From the NCBI GenBank assembly GCA_004558305.1, contig SFDG01000056.1:1-14660 (forward strand): 14,660 nt of DNA. The letters are read 5' to 3'. The notes under the pieces are model-generated. The model was given only the letters and a program-made list of their open reading frames with translations. It was not told where the DNA came from and did no database searches. The position numbers were made by a program, and so were the translations under genes. Shown here piece by piece: positions 1 through 6,603 of this stretch; the first letter of the stretch is position 1, and every line of letters starts with the position of its first letter. The stretch is from Phocaeicola plebeius (lineage in GTDB: Bacteria; Bacteroidota; Bacteroidia; Bacteroidales; Bacteroidaceae).

Positions 1-264
1 GTCGAGGGCCGTTCCAATCGCAGATATACCAACGAGGCTGCCGTTATCCAGACGGTCAGCGATGCGGGCTTTGACCCGTATGAGCGGAAGCTGCTGGGCA
101 TCACCGCGATGCAAAAGCTGCTCGGCAAGGCCCGCTTTGACGAACTCCTGACGGCCTACATTGAAAAGCCACAGGGAAAACCCACGCTCGTACCGGAAAG
201 CGATAAGCGTCTGGCTATGAACACAGCAAAAAATGATTTTAGGGAGGAAAACATCGATGAATAA
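1..264 (+). CDS. DUF2800 family phage protein, C-terminal part
   Basis: The frame is open from the first base to a TAA at 262-264, giving the last 87 residues of a protein whose start lies before the window. The tail reads like the end of DUF2800 phage proteins: a short lysine-rich helical segment (KLLGITAMQKLLGKARFDELL) followed by a proline-rich stretch with KPTLVPESDKR. DUF2800 proteins are regularly encoded just upstream of DUF2815 proteins in Firmicutes phages and are thought to be nuclease-like (PD-(D/E)XK/Cas4-RecB type). The catalytic part is outside the window, so activity cannot be judged here. The last 8 bases overlap the next gene, which suggests translational coupling. The family call rests on tail similarity and gene order; the ORF itself is certain. 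Confidence 0.75.
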   Translation, partial: VEGRSNRRYTNEAAVIQTVSDAGFDPYERKLLGITAMQKLLGKARFDELLTAYIEKPQGKPTLVPESDKRLAMNTAKNDFREENIDE

Positions 265-829
265 GAACACCAAATTTACCAATCCCATGAAGGTCATCAC
301 CGGCCCCAACACCCGCTGGTCTTACGCCAACGTCTGGGAGCCCAAGAGCATCAACGGAGGCGCTCCGAAATACTCGGTCAGCCTCATCATCCCGAAGTCC
401 GACACCAAGACCGTCTCCAAGATTCAGGCGGCCATCGAAGCGGCCTACCGTGAGGGCGAGGCCAAGCTCAAGGGCAACGGCAAGTCTGTCCCGGCCCTCA
501 GCGCCATCAAGACCCCGCTGCGCGACGGCGATACCGAGCGTCCGGATGACCCCGCCTATGCCGGTGCTTACTTCGTCAACGCCAATGCCACCAGCGCTCC
601 CGGTATCGTGGATGCCGACCGCAATCCCATCCTGACCCGCTCTGAGGTCTACTCCGGTGTGTACGGTCGCGCCAGCATCACGTTTTACGCGTTCAACAGC
701 TCCGGCAATCGCGGCATCGCCTGCGGCCTGAACAATCTGCAGAAGATTCGTGACGGTGAGCCTCTGGGCGGCAAGGCCAGCGCCGAGTCTGACTTCGCCA
801 CCGATGAAAATGACGATTTCCTTGATTGA
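257..829 (+). CDS. DUF2815 / Enc34-like single-stranded DNA-binding protein
   Basis: This 190-residue protein matches the DUF2815 family, whose phage Enc34 member was shown to bind single-stranded DNA with an OB-like fold. Recognisable parts are the N-terminal TNPMKVITGPNTRWSYANVWEP, then PKYSVSLIIPKSD, TPLRDGDTERPDDPAY, the strand pair around ASITFYAFNSSGNRGIACGLNN, and an acidic C-terminal tail (SDFATDENDDFLD). Such acidic tails are used by SSBs to contact partner proteins. I chose ATG 257 over an in-frame upstream start at 233 because GGGAGG (242-247) is well spaced to it and homologs begin near MNKNTKF. It overlaps the DUF2800 gene by 8 bp and precedes the polymerase, so the likely job is covering ssDNA during phage replication or recombination. 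Confidence 0.88.
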   Translation: MNKNTKFTNPMKVITGPNTRWSYANVWEPKSINGGAPKYSVSLIIPKSDTKTVSKIQAAIEAAYREGEAKLKGNGKSVPALSAIKTPLRDGDTERPDDPAYAGAYFVNANATSAPGIVDADRNPILTRSEVYSGVYGRASITFYAFNSSGNRGIACGLNNLQKIRDGEPLGGKASAESDFATDENDDFLD

Positions 830-843
830 TGGAGGTGACCACG

Positions 844-1062
844 ATGAACGCTACAACCATTCTCTGCATCCTTCTGCTCTCCCTCTATCTGCTCTTGGCA
901 GTGTTCTGGATTGTCCGGTCTATCATCGACACCATCGATGACCGCAAGCGTGAAAAGCGCAACGCAGCGTGGGAGGCCGAACGCCAGCAGCTTGAGAAGG
1001 AGCGTGCCCTGCGCGAGGTGGAATATCACGAGGCTCGTATGAAGGAGCTCGACAAATCGTAA
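844..1062 (+). CDS. small single-pass membrane protein with charged tail
   Basis: This 72-residue protein is of unknown function. Residues about 4-27 are a continuous hydrophobic stretch (TILCILLLSLYLLLAVFWIV) that should form one membrane helix. The rest is a highly charged, probably coiled-coil segment rich in E, K and R (DDRKREKRNAAWEAERQQLEKER). I chose ATG 844 because GGAGGTG at 831-837 is ideally placed before it. An upstream ATG at 829 overlaps the previous stop codon but has no ribosome binding site of its own. The gene sits between the ssDNA-binding protein and the polymerase, so it is co-expressed with replication genes. Anchoring of replication proteins to the membrane is one possibility, but nothing in the sequence proves it. 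Confidence 0.7.
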   Translation: MNATTILCILLLSLYLLLAVFWIVRSIIDTIDDRKREKRNAAWEAERQQLEKERALREVEYHEARMKELDKS

Positions 1063-1074
1063 TCCTCATCCAGC

Positions 1075-1100
1075 GGGTGGTGGGAGCAATCCCGCCACCC
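1075..1100 (+). other. stable hairpin upstream of the DNA polymerase gene
   Basis: A 10-bp stem (GGGTGGTGGG at 1075-1084 against CCCGCCACCC at 1091-1100, one G-T wobble) closes a 6-base loop AGCAAT. No T-tract follows, so it is not a classical terminator. It ends about 17 bases before the GAAAGGA ribosome binding site of the polymerase and may shape translation or mRNA stability. The 11-mer GGGAGCAATCC around the loop recurs in the hairpin at 8682-8692. Confidence 0.55.
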
Positions 1101-1129
1101 ATATTCCACTGCTCCGAAAGGATGTGCCT

Positions 1130-3070
1130 ATGAAAACACTCAGTATCGATATTGAGACCTACAGTGACATCCCGCTCCAGAAGACCGGAGTTTATCGTTA
1201 CTGTGAGTCTCCCAATTTTGAAATCCTGTTGTTCGGCTACAGCATTGACTCCGGGCCGGTGCAGGTGGTCGACCTCGCCTGTGGGGAGCATATTCCCAAA
1301 GAGGTGCTGGCCGCACTGGAGGACGATTCCGTCATCAAGTGGGCCTTCAATGCCGCCTTCGAGCGGGTATGCCTCTCCCGGTATCTCGGTTATCCCACCG
1401 GCGAATATCTTGACCCGGAGAGCTGGCATTGCTCTATGGTCTGGGCGGCCACGATGGGCCTGCCGGTTTCTTTGGAAGGCGTCGGTGCTGTTCTCGGTCT
1501 GGAGAAGCAGAAGCTCACTGAGGGCAAGGAGCTCATCAAATATTTCTGCCAGCCCTGTCTTCCCACCAAGGCGAATGGCCAGCGCACCCGAAACCGGCCC
1601 TTCCATGCGCCAGACAAGTGGGAGCTGTTCAAACGCTACAATGCCCGTGATGTAGAAGCCGAGATGGGCATCCAGCAGAAGCTCTCCAAGTTCCCGGTAC
1701 TGCCACAGGTCTGGGAGGAATACGACATCGACCAAGAAATCAACGACCGTGGCGTCCGCATTGACATGGAGCTCGTGGAGCAGGCCATCCAGATGGATGC
1801 CCGTTCCCGACAGGAGCTGACTGATGCCATGAAGCGCATGACGGCATTGGAGAACCCCAACTCCGTCCAGCAGATGAAGCAGTGGCTCTCCGACAACGGC
1901 GTGGAGACCGACAGCCTCGGAAAGAAGGTCGTGGCAGAGCTCCTGAAAACGGCACCGCCGGAGCTGGCAGAGGTGCTCACGCTCCGGCAGCAGCTGGCCA
2001 AGTCCTCCGTCCGGAAATACCAGGCAATGGAGAAAACCGTCTGCAGCGACAATCGTGCCCGTGGGATGTTCATGTTCTATGGGGCAAACCGAACCGGGCG
2101 ATTCTCCGGCAGAAATATACAATTGCAAAACCTGCCTCAGAACCATCTGCCTGACTTGGCAGAGGCCCGTGCACTTGTGCGCTCCGGCGACTTTGATGCG
2201 GTGAAGCTGCTGTATGAGGATGTGCCGGACACGCTCTCCCAGCTCATCCGAACCGCTTTCATTCCCAGAGACGGTGCCCAATTTCTCGTAGCCGACTTCA
2301 GTGCGATTGAGGCTCGTGTCATCGCGTGGTTTGCCGGGGAAACATGGCGGCAGGAAGTATTCTCCACGGGCGGAGATATCTATTGCGCCAGCGCATCACA
2401 GATGTTCAAGGTTCCTGTGGAGAAACATGGCATCAACGGACACCTGCGCCAGAAGGGTAAGATAGCGGAATTGGCCCTTGGCTATGGCGGCTCCGTCGGT
2501 GCTCTCAAGGCGATGGGCGCTCTGGAGATGGGGCTGACCGAGGAGGAGCTCCCACAGCTGGTGGATGCTTGGCGGCAGTCCAATCCGAACATCGTGAAAT
2601 TCTGGTGGGCTGTGGACAGGGCCGTCATGGAGGCCGTCCGGTACAAGCACACCACCACCGACTATGGTCTGACCTTTTCCTGCCGGAGTGGGATGTTGTT
2701 CATCACCCTGCCCTCCGGGAGGAAGCTGGCCTATGTGAAGCCCAAAGTGGGAACGAACAAGTTCGGCGGCGAATGCATCACCTATGAGGGCATCGGCTCC
2801 ACGAAGAAGTGGGAACGGCTGGATTCCTATGGCCCCAAGTTCGTGGAGAACATCGTACAGGCCACGGCCCGCGACATTCTCTGCTACGCCATGCGAACGC
2901 TCCGGTGCTGCTCCATCGTGATGCATATCCACGATGAGCTGGTCATCGAGGCCGACCCACGTATGTCCTTGGATGCTGTCTGTGAGCAGATGGGCCGGAC
3001 ACCACCGTGGGCGAAGGGACTGCTGCTCCGTGCAGACGGCTACGCCACACCGTTTTACAAAAAAGATTGA
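1130..3070 (+). CDS. family A DNA polymerase with 3'-5' exonuclease domain
   Basis: This 646-residue replicative polymerase has a DnaQ-like proofreading domain followed by a PolA-type polymerase domain. Exonuclease motifs are visible: Exo I D7-x-E9 (SIDIETYSD), Exo II around N74-E78 (NAAFERV) and Exo III around Y170-D174 (YNARDVEAE). The polymerase palm motifs are complete: motif A with D389 (VADFSAIEARV), the O-helix motif B with K444 and Y452 (LRQKGKIAELALGYGG) and motif C H601-D602-E603 (MHIHDELV). A TGRFSGRNIQLQNLP segment precedes motif A, as in phage T7-like enzymes. There is no 5'-3' exonuclease domain. ATG 1130 is preferred over GTG 1124 because GAAAGGA (about 1116-1122) is better spaced to it and the protein then starts directly at the Exo I strand. 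It should synthesise phage DNA together with the primase-helicase encoded downstream. Confidence 0.96.
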   Translation: MKTLSIDIETYSDIPLQKTGVYRYCESPNFEILLFGYSIDSGPVQVVDLACGEHIPKEVLAALEDDSVIKWAFNAAFERVCLSRYLGYPTGEYLDPESWHCSMVWAATMGLPVSLEGVGAVLGLEKQKLTEGKELIKYFCQPCLPTKANGQRTRNRPFHAPDKWELFKRYNARDVEAEMGIQQKLSKFPVLPQVWEEYDIDQEINDRGVRIDMELVEQAIQMDARSRQELTDAMKRMTALENPNSVQQMKQWLSDNGVETDSLGKKVVAELLKTAPPELAEVLTLRQQLAKSSVRKYQAMEKTVCSDNRARGMFMFYGANRTGRFSGRNIQLQNLPQNHLPDLAEARALVRSGDFDAVKLLYEDVPDTLSQLIRTAFIPRDGAQFLVADFSAIEARVIAWFAGETWRQEVFSTGGDIYCASASQMFKVPVEKHGINGHLRQKGKIAELALGYGGSVGALKAMGALEMGLTEEELPQLVDAWRQSNPNIVKFWWAVDRAVMEAVRYKHTTTDYGLTFSCRSGMLFITLPSGRKLAYVKPKVGTNKFGGECITYEGIGSTKKWERLDSYGPKFVENIVQATARDILCYAMRTLRCCSIVMHIHDELVIEADPRMSLDAVCEQMGRTPPWAKGLLLRADGYATPFYKKD

Positions 3071-3089
3071 TATTCATCCGCTCAAATCG

Positions 3090-3130
3090 GGCGTTCACCT
3101 TCAGTGGGAAGCAGAGGTGGACGCCTTTTT
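3090..3130 (+). terminator. terminator-like hairpin after the polymerase gene
   Basis: GGCGTTCACCT (3090-3100) pairs with AGGTGGACGCC (3115-3125) over 11 bp with one wobble pair, and five T residues follow directly at 3126-3130. The loop is 14 bases. It lies 20 bases after the polymerase stop codon and 32 bases before the next start, so it could lower read-through into the downstream genes. The form fits an intrinsic terminator, but the long loop makes efficiency uncertain. Confidence 0.55.
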
Positions 3131-3161
3131 CTATGTCCGCCCGGAAAGGAGGAACCGCAGC

Positions 3162-3581
3162 ATGAGTGTCGATATGCGCAACAGCGAAGGCTACCTTGAC
3201 CTGACGGCATACGAGGCCATCAAGAAAGTCGAACAGGAACAGCGCTCCGGTCGTGCATTCTGGCCCATCGTCTACATCTGCTCTCCCTACGCTGGGGATA
3301 TCGCAGGAAACGTAGATGCCGCCAGACGCTACAGCCGCTTTGCCGTGGACAAGGGCTATATCCCCATTGCGCCACATTTGCTTTATCCACAGTTTCTGGA
3401 CGATGCCGACCCGGACGAGCGTGAGCTTGGGATATTCTTTGGCAACGCCATCATGAGCAAGTGCTCTGAGGTGTGGGTGTTCGGCAGCCGAATCTCTGCA
3501 GGTATGCAGGCAGAAATCAGACGAGCCAAGTGGAAGAACTACCGCTTACGCTACTTCACCGAAGATTGTCAGGAGGTTTGA
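3162..3581 (+). CDS. nucleoside 2-deoxyribosyltransferase-like protein (DUF4406/DUF7768 type)
   Basis: This 139-residue protein has a Rossmann-like core of the kind found in DUF4406/DUF7768 proteins, which are related to nucleoside 2-deoxyribosyltransferases. Markers are the strand and loop PIVYICSPYAGD (about residues 35-46), a helix with NVDAARRYSRFAVDKGYIPIAPHLLYPQF, the acidic segment DDADPDERELGI, and a second strand EVWVFGSRISAGMQAEIRRAK. The real start is ATG 3162, preceded by GGAAAGGAGG (3143-3152). The same frame is open far upstream, but that part overlaps the polymerase gene and is not coding. These proteins are frequent in phage replication modules, where a role in nucleotide metabolism or modification is assumed; the true substrate is unknown. 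Confidence 0.8.
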   Translation: MSVDMRNSEGYLDLTAYEAIKKVEQEQRSGRAFWPIVYICSPYAGDIAGNVDAARRYSRFAVDKGYIPIAPHLLYPQFLDDADPDERELGIFFGNAIMSKCSEVWVFGSRISAGMQAEIRRAKWKNYRLRYFTEDCQEV

Positions 3582-3585
3582 GACC

Positions 3586-3915
3586 ATGTACGAAATCAAA
3601 GAAAACAGCCGCATCCTGAAGGACGGCACCGAGCTCACTACCTATACCCGCGATGTGGTCAGCGCCAACATCCTCGAAGTCGAGGCTGGCACCACCGGCT
3701 ATCAGGGCGGCGACAGCGGCCACGGCGGTCGCACCTACTTCCGCATCGAGGATGCAGCCAGCACGGATATGGAAGTCCGCAGCTATGTCAACAAGTATGG
3801 CTGCCCCGGCTTTGAGGTCGTCCTTGGCGGCGACTGTGAGCTGGAGACTACGATTCGGGCGCTGAAGTTCATCACGAAGGTGCTGGAGGAGGAAGCAGCG
3901 GAGGTGTATGACTGA
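3586..3915 (+). CDS. small phage protein of unknown function
   Basis: A 109-residue acidic protein that I do not recognise as a named family. It begins MYEIKENSRILKDGTELTTYTRDV, has a glycine-rich central turn (TTGYQGGDSGHGGRTYFRIED, about residues 36-56) and ends in a predicted helix rich in acidic residues (ALKFITKVLEEEAAEVYD). The pattern of alternating strands and the GG(D/H)-rich loop suggests a compact beta-rich domain. AGGAGG at 3571-3576 places the start at ATG 3586, 4 bases after the previous stop. The last base overlaps the ATG of the primase-helicase gene, so the two are probably translationally coupled and the protein is expressed with the replication genes. Confidence 0.75.
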   Translation: MYEIKENSRILKDGTELTTYTRDVVSANILEVEAGTTGYQGGDSGHGGRTYFRIEDAASTDMEVRSYVNKYGCPGFEVVLGGDCELETTIRALKFITKVLEEEAAEVYD

Positions 3916-6194
3916 TGTTCACGATTTATAGCGCCGACGTTACCGGCAATCCCGGCAATTGCTCCTATCCTCACAAGCATGTGGTGCTGGACGAAGCCTC
4001 TTTGAAGGCCGCCGTCTGCCACGACTATGTCTGCGCCGAGTACCAGAACAGCTACCGCAACGGCGATAACTTCATCGGGAGCGACTGCCTCCCGGTGGAC
4101 TGTGATAACGACCACTCAGAGAATCCGGAAGACTGGATTACTCCGGAGGACGTTCTCCAGCAGTTTCCCGGCGTCACCTTTGCCGTCCACTTCAGCCGCT
4201 TCAATATGCGGGAGAAAAATGGAAAGGCTGCACGGCCCAAGTTCCATGTGCTCTTTCCCATCGACTATGTGACCGACCCGGCGCTCTACAGCGATATGAA
4301 GAAGCTGGTCAACTCCATCTTCCCGTACTTCGACACCAATGCCCTCGACGCGGCCCGGTTTTTCTTCGGCACCACCGCAGCAGAGGTCGCGCTGTATCCG
4401 GGCCGGATGAACCTGACCGAGTTTCTGGAGGAGGACGATTTCGATACTGAGCTGCCAGACGGCGGTTTTGGTCAGAGCGCCGTTATCCCGGAGGGCAGCC
4501 GAAACGCCACCATGTCCCGCTTCGCCGGTCGCGTCATCAAAAAGTACGGTGATACCGACGAGGCGTATCAGGCGTTCCTGGACGAGGCCGCCAAATGTGT
4601 GCCTCCGCTGGAGAACAGTGAACTGAACACCATCTGGCACAGCGCCCAGCGCTTTTTCTCCCGCATCCGGGAGCAGGCCGGGTACGTCCCTCCGGAAGCC
4701 TATAACGACCCCAGCAGCTATAAGCCGGAGGATTATTCGGACGTCGGTCAGGCCGAGGTCATGGCCCGCTACTTTTCCGGGGAGCTCCGCTATTCTCCGG
4801 CCACCCACTTCATCCGCTACAGCGACCACTATTGGCAGGAATCTGAACCCGGCGCACAGGCGGTGGCCCATGAACTGACCCGTCGCCAGATGAAGGAAGC
4901 CAACCGCGACCTGATGAATGCGCTGGTAAAGATGAAGAATAACGGAGCCCAGACCATTCTGGATGGCACCTCCAAGGCCAAGGCCGAACAGCTCATGAGC
5001 GACGAGCAACTGCAGGCATTTCAGGAATTCCTGCAGGCGAAGGCGTATCAGGCGTTCGTTATCAAGCGCCGGGACTCCAAGTACATCACGTCGGCGCTGA
5101 AGGAATCCCATCCCATGCTGGAGATTTCGCCCAGAGACCTGGACGCGGACTGCTTTACCATCAACACCCCAGAGGCCACCTACGACCTGCGCAAGGGCAT
5201 GGCCGGAGCGCGGGAGCACTCCCCGGAGGACTTCATCACAAAAATCACCTCCGTCACACCCGGCCAGAAGGGGCAGAAAATCTGGCAGGACTGCCTCGAC
5301 CTCATTTTCCAGCACAATCAGGAGCTCATCGACTATGTCCAGATGATTTGCGGTCTGGCCGCTATCGGGAAGGTCTATGTGGAGGCCCTCATCATTGCCT
5401 ACGGAGATGGCCGGAACGGAAAGAGCACCTTCTGGAATGCGGTGTCCCGTGCGCTGGGGCTGTACAGCGGCAACATCTCCGCCGACACCCTTACCGTGGG
5501 CTGCCGCAGGAATATCAAGCCGGAGATGGCCGAGGTCAAAGGCAAGCGGCTCCTCATCGCTGCCGAGATGCAGGAAGGTGCCCGTCTGAATGATTCCACG
5601 GTCAAACAGCTCTGCTCCACGGATGATGTGTTCGCGGAGAAGAAGTACAAAGACCCGTTTTCCTTCAAGCCCTGCCACACACTGGTGCTGTACACCAACC
5701 ATCTGCCTCGCGTCAGCGCATCCGACGATGGTATCTGGCGTAGGCTCATCGTCATCCCGTTCAACGCCAAGATTACCGGCAAGAGCGACATCAAGAACTA
5801 CGGCGAGTACCTCTACGACAATGCTGGGGAAAGCATTCTGGCGTGGGTCATCGAAGGTGCCAAAAAGGTCATCGACCTGGACTACCAGATTCCTGTCCCG
5901 GCCTGCGTACAGGCGGCCATCGACGAATACCGGAGCCAGAACGACTGGTTCGGTCACTTCATGGAGGATAAGTGCGAGACCGGCGACGGTTTCCGGGAGA
6001 GCTCCTCCTCGCTGTATCAGGCGTATCGGAACTACTGCATCGATACCAACGAGTATGTGCGCAGCACAGCAGACTTCTACTTTGCGATGGAGAGCGCCGG
6101 ATTTGAGCGCGTGACATTGAACCGGAAACGGTATTTCAAGGGTGTGCGGCTGCGGACGGACATGGACGATACCGGAGACGATTTTCTGACCTGA
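3915..6194 (+). CDS. primase-helicase fusion (AEP-like primase plus SF3 helicase, D5/P4 type)
   Basis: This 759-residue protein combines priming and DNA unwinding. The N-terminal part shows archaeo-eukaryotic primase-like motifs: D62-x-D64 (LPVDCDND), H111 in RPKFHVLFP, and D145 in LDAARFFFG. The C-terminal part is a superfamily 3 helicase of the phage/plasmid D5-P4 class: Walker A G497-T505 (GDGRNGKST), Walker B ending in E551 (RLLIAAEM), sensor 1 around N595 (LYTNHLP) and the arginine finger W608-R609-R610. The middle segment (about residues 270-470) matches a D5_N-type region. The start ATG overlaps the stop of the preceding gene by one base. Proteins of this class act as a hexameric helicase that also makes primers and often recognise the origin. 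The AT-rich inverted repeat just downstream is a candidate target. Confidence 0.95.
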   Translation: MFTIYSADVTGNPGNCSYPHKHVVLDEASLKAAVCHDYVCAEYQNSYRNGDNFIGSDCLPVDCDNDHSENPEDWITPEDVLQQFPGVTFAVHFSRFNMREKNGKAARPKFHVLFPIDYVTDPALYSDMKKLVNSIFPYFDTNALDAARFFFGTTAAEVALYPGRMNLTEFLEEDDFDTELPDGGFGQSAVIPEGSRNATMSRFAGRVIKKYGDTDEAYQAFLDEAAKCVPPLENSELNTIWHSAQRFFSRIREQAGYVPPEAYNDPSSYKPEDYSDVGQAEVMARYFSGELRYSPATHFIRYSDHYWQESEPGAQAVAHELTRRQMKEANRDLMNALVKMKNNGAQTILDGTSKAKAEQLMSDEQLQAFQEFLQAKAYQAFVIKRRDSKYITSALKESHPMLEISPRDLDADCFTINTPEATYDLRKGMAGAREHSPEDFITKITSVTPGQKGQKIWQDCLDLIFQHNQELIDYVQMICGLAAIGKVYVEALIIAYGDGRNGKSTFWNAVSRALGLYSGNISADTLTVGCRRNIKPEMAEVKGKRLLIAAEMQEGARLNDSTVKQLCSTDDVFAEKKYKDPFSFKPCHTLVLYTNHLPRVSASDDGIWRRLIVIPFNAKITGKSDIKNYGEYLYDNAGESILAWVIEGAKKVIDLDYQIPVPACVQAAIDEYRSQNDWFGHFMEDKCETGDGFRESSSSLYQAYRNYCIDTNEYVRSTADFYFAMESAGFERVTLNRKRYFKGVRLRTDMDDTGDDFLT

Positions 6195-6206
6195 GAGCCC
6201 TAATGA

Positions 6207-6296
6207 CAAGGTGTATCAATGTGTTTTACAGACTTTTTCTAAGGGCCATAAAAATCAGAATAAGAAAAAGTCTTGTATTGGCATTGATACACCTTG
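6207..6296. repeat. long AT-rich inverted repeat between primase-helicase and nuclease genes
   Basis: A perfect 15-bp inverted repeat CAAGGTGTATCAATG (6207-6221) and CATTGATACACCTTG (6282-6296) encloses a second, inner 11-bp repeat AGACTTTTTCT (6230-6240) and AGAAAAAGTCT (6263-6273). The interior is strikingly AT-rich compared with the GC-rich genes on both sides. No convincing gene uses this DNA. Its place directly after the primase-helicase gene makes a replication origin or a protein-binding operator plausible. As RNA it would form a long two-part hairpin in the leader of the VRR-NUC gene. Confidence 0.75.
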
Positions 6297-6321
6297 CACG
6301 ACCAGAGAAAAGGAGCGTTAT

Positions 6322-6603
6322 ACGCGAGAAAAGGACATCGAGAAAAAATTATCCCTGATGGTTAAGAAGGCCGGTGGCATCGCCGTAAAGTTCGTGTCTC
6401 CGAGTTTCGACGGAATGCCCGACCGCCTTGTCTTACTACCGGATGGCGTTATCGCCTTTGTAGAACTAAAAGCACCGGGAAAAGCCCCGCGCCCGCTCCA
6501 GTTGGCACGGCACCGCTTGCTGCGGTCTCTGGGCTTCCAGGTGTATGTCATTGACAGCACTGAGCAGATTGGAGGGATGCTGGATGAACTTCGAGCCACA
6601 TGA
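6322..6603 (+). CDS. VRR-NUC domain nuclease, apparent ACG start
   Basis: A small VRR-NUC (PD-(D/E)XK superfamily) nuclease of 93 residues. The catalytic signature is present: D in FDGMPDRLVLLPDG, then E-x-K in AFVELKAPGK, followed by the conserved PRPLQLARHRLLRSLGFQVYVID and the C-terminal IGGMLDEL. Family members typically begin with M-R-E-K-x-I-E. Here the residue before REKDIEKKL is encoded by ACG (6322-6324), with AAAAGGAG ending 6 bases earlier, exactly where a start codon should be. The frame is open back to a GTG at 6211, but that has no ribosome binding site and runs through the inverted repeat. The next in-frame ATG (6358) would remove the first helix. So either ACG is used as a weak start or the start codon has been lost. 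VRR-NUC proteins are structure-specific nucleases and the neighbouring SNF2-type helicase is a regular companion. Confidence 0.85.
   Translation, partial: TREKDIEKKLSLMVKKAGGIAVKFVSPSFDGMPDRLVLLPDGVIAFVELKAPGKAPRPLQLARHRLLRSLGFQVYVIDSTEQIGGMLDELRAT

Noticed and set aside
923..2281. 452-codon open frame on the minus strand opposite the polymerase
   Set aside because: It is antisense to a polymerase with intact catalytic motifs, spans two + strand genes and looks like a compositional shadow.
2934..3161. N-terminal extension of the deoxyribosyltransferase-like protein
   Set aside because: It overlaps the polymerase C-terminus in another frame and the hairpin. ATG 3162 has an excellent ribosome binding site.
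5008..5037. Inverted CTGCAGG / CCTGCAG near a GAATTC inside the primase-helicase gene
   Set aside because: Short, inside coding sequence and explained by repeated LQ and FQEF codons; no sign of a regulatory role.
4560..5057. Repeated AGGCGTATCAGGCGTTC within the primase-helicase gene (near 4561 and 5041)
   Set aside because: Both encode an AYQAF stretch in the same frame; two copies in coding DNA with similar codons do not support a functional repeat.
4116..6209. 697-codon open frame on the minus strand opposite the primase-helicase
   Set aside because: The + strand protein has complete primase and helicase motifs. The antisense frame is kept open by GC-rich third codon positions, and its translation shows no recognisable domain.
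6211..6321. N-terminal extension of the VRR-NUC protein from GTG 6211
   Set aside because: There is no ribosome binding site, the extension is encoded by the inverted repeat, and it does not resemble nuclease family sequence.
6202..6354. Short open frame starting at ATG 6202 in the inverted repeat
   Set aside because: The predicted basic-hydrophobic peptide has no ribosome binding site and is produced by reading through the dyad repeat.
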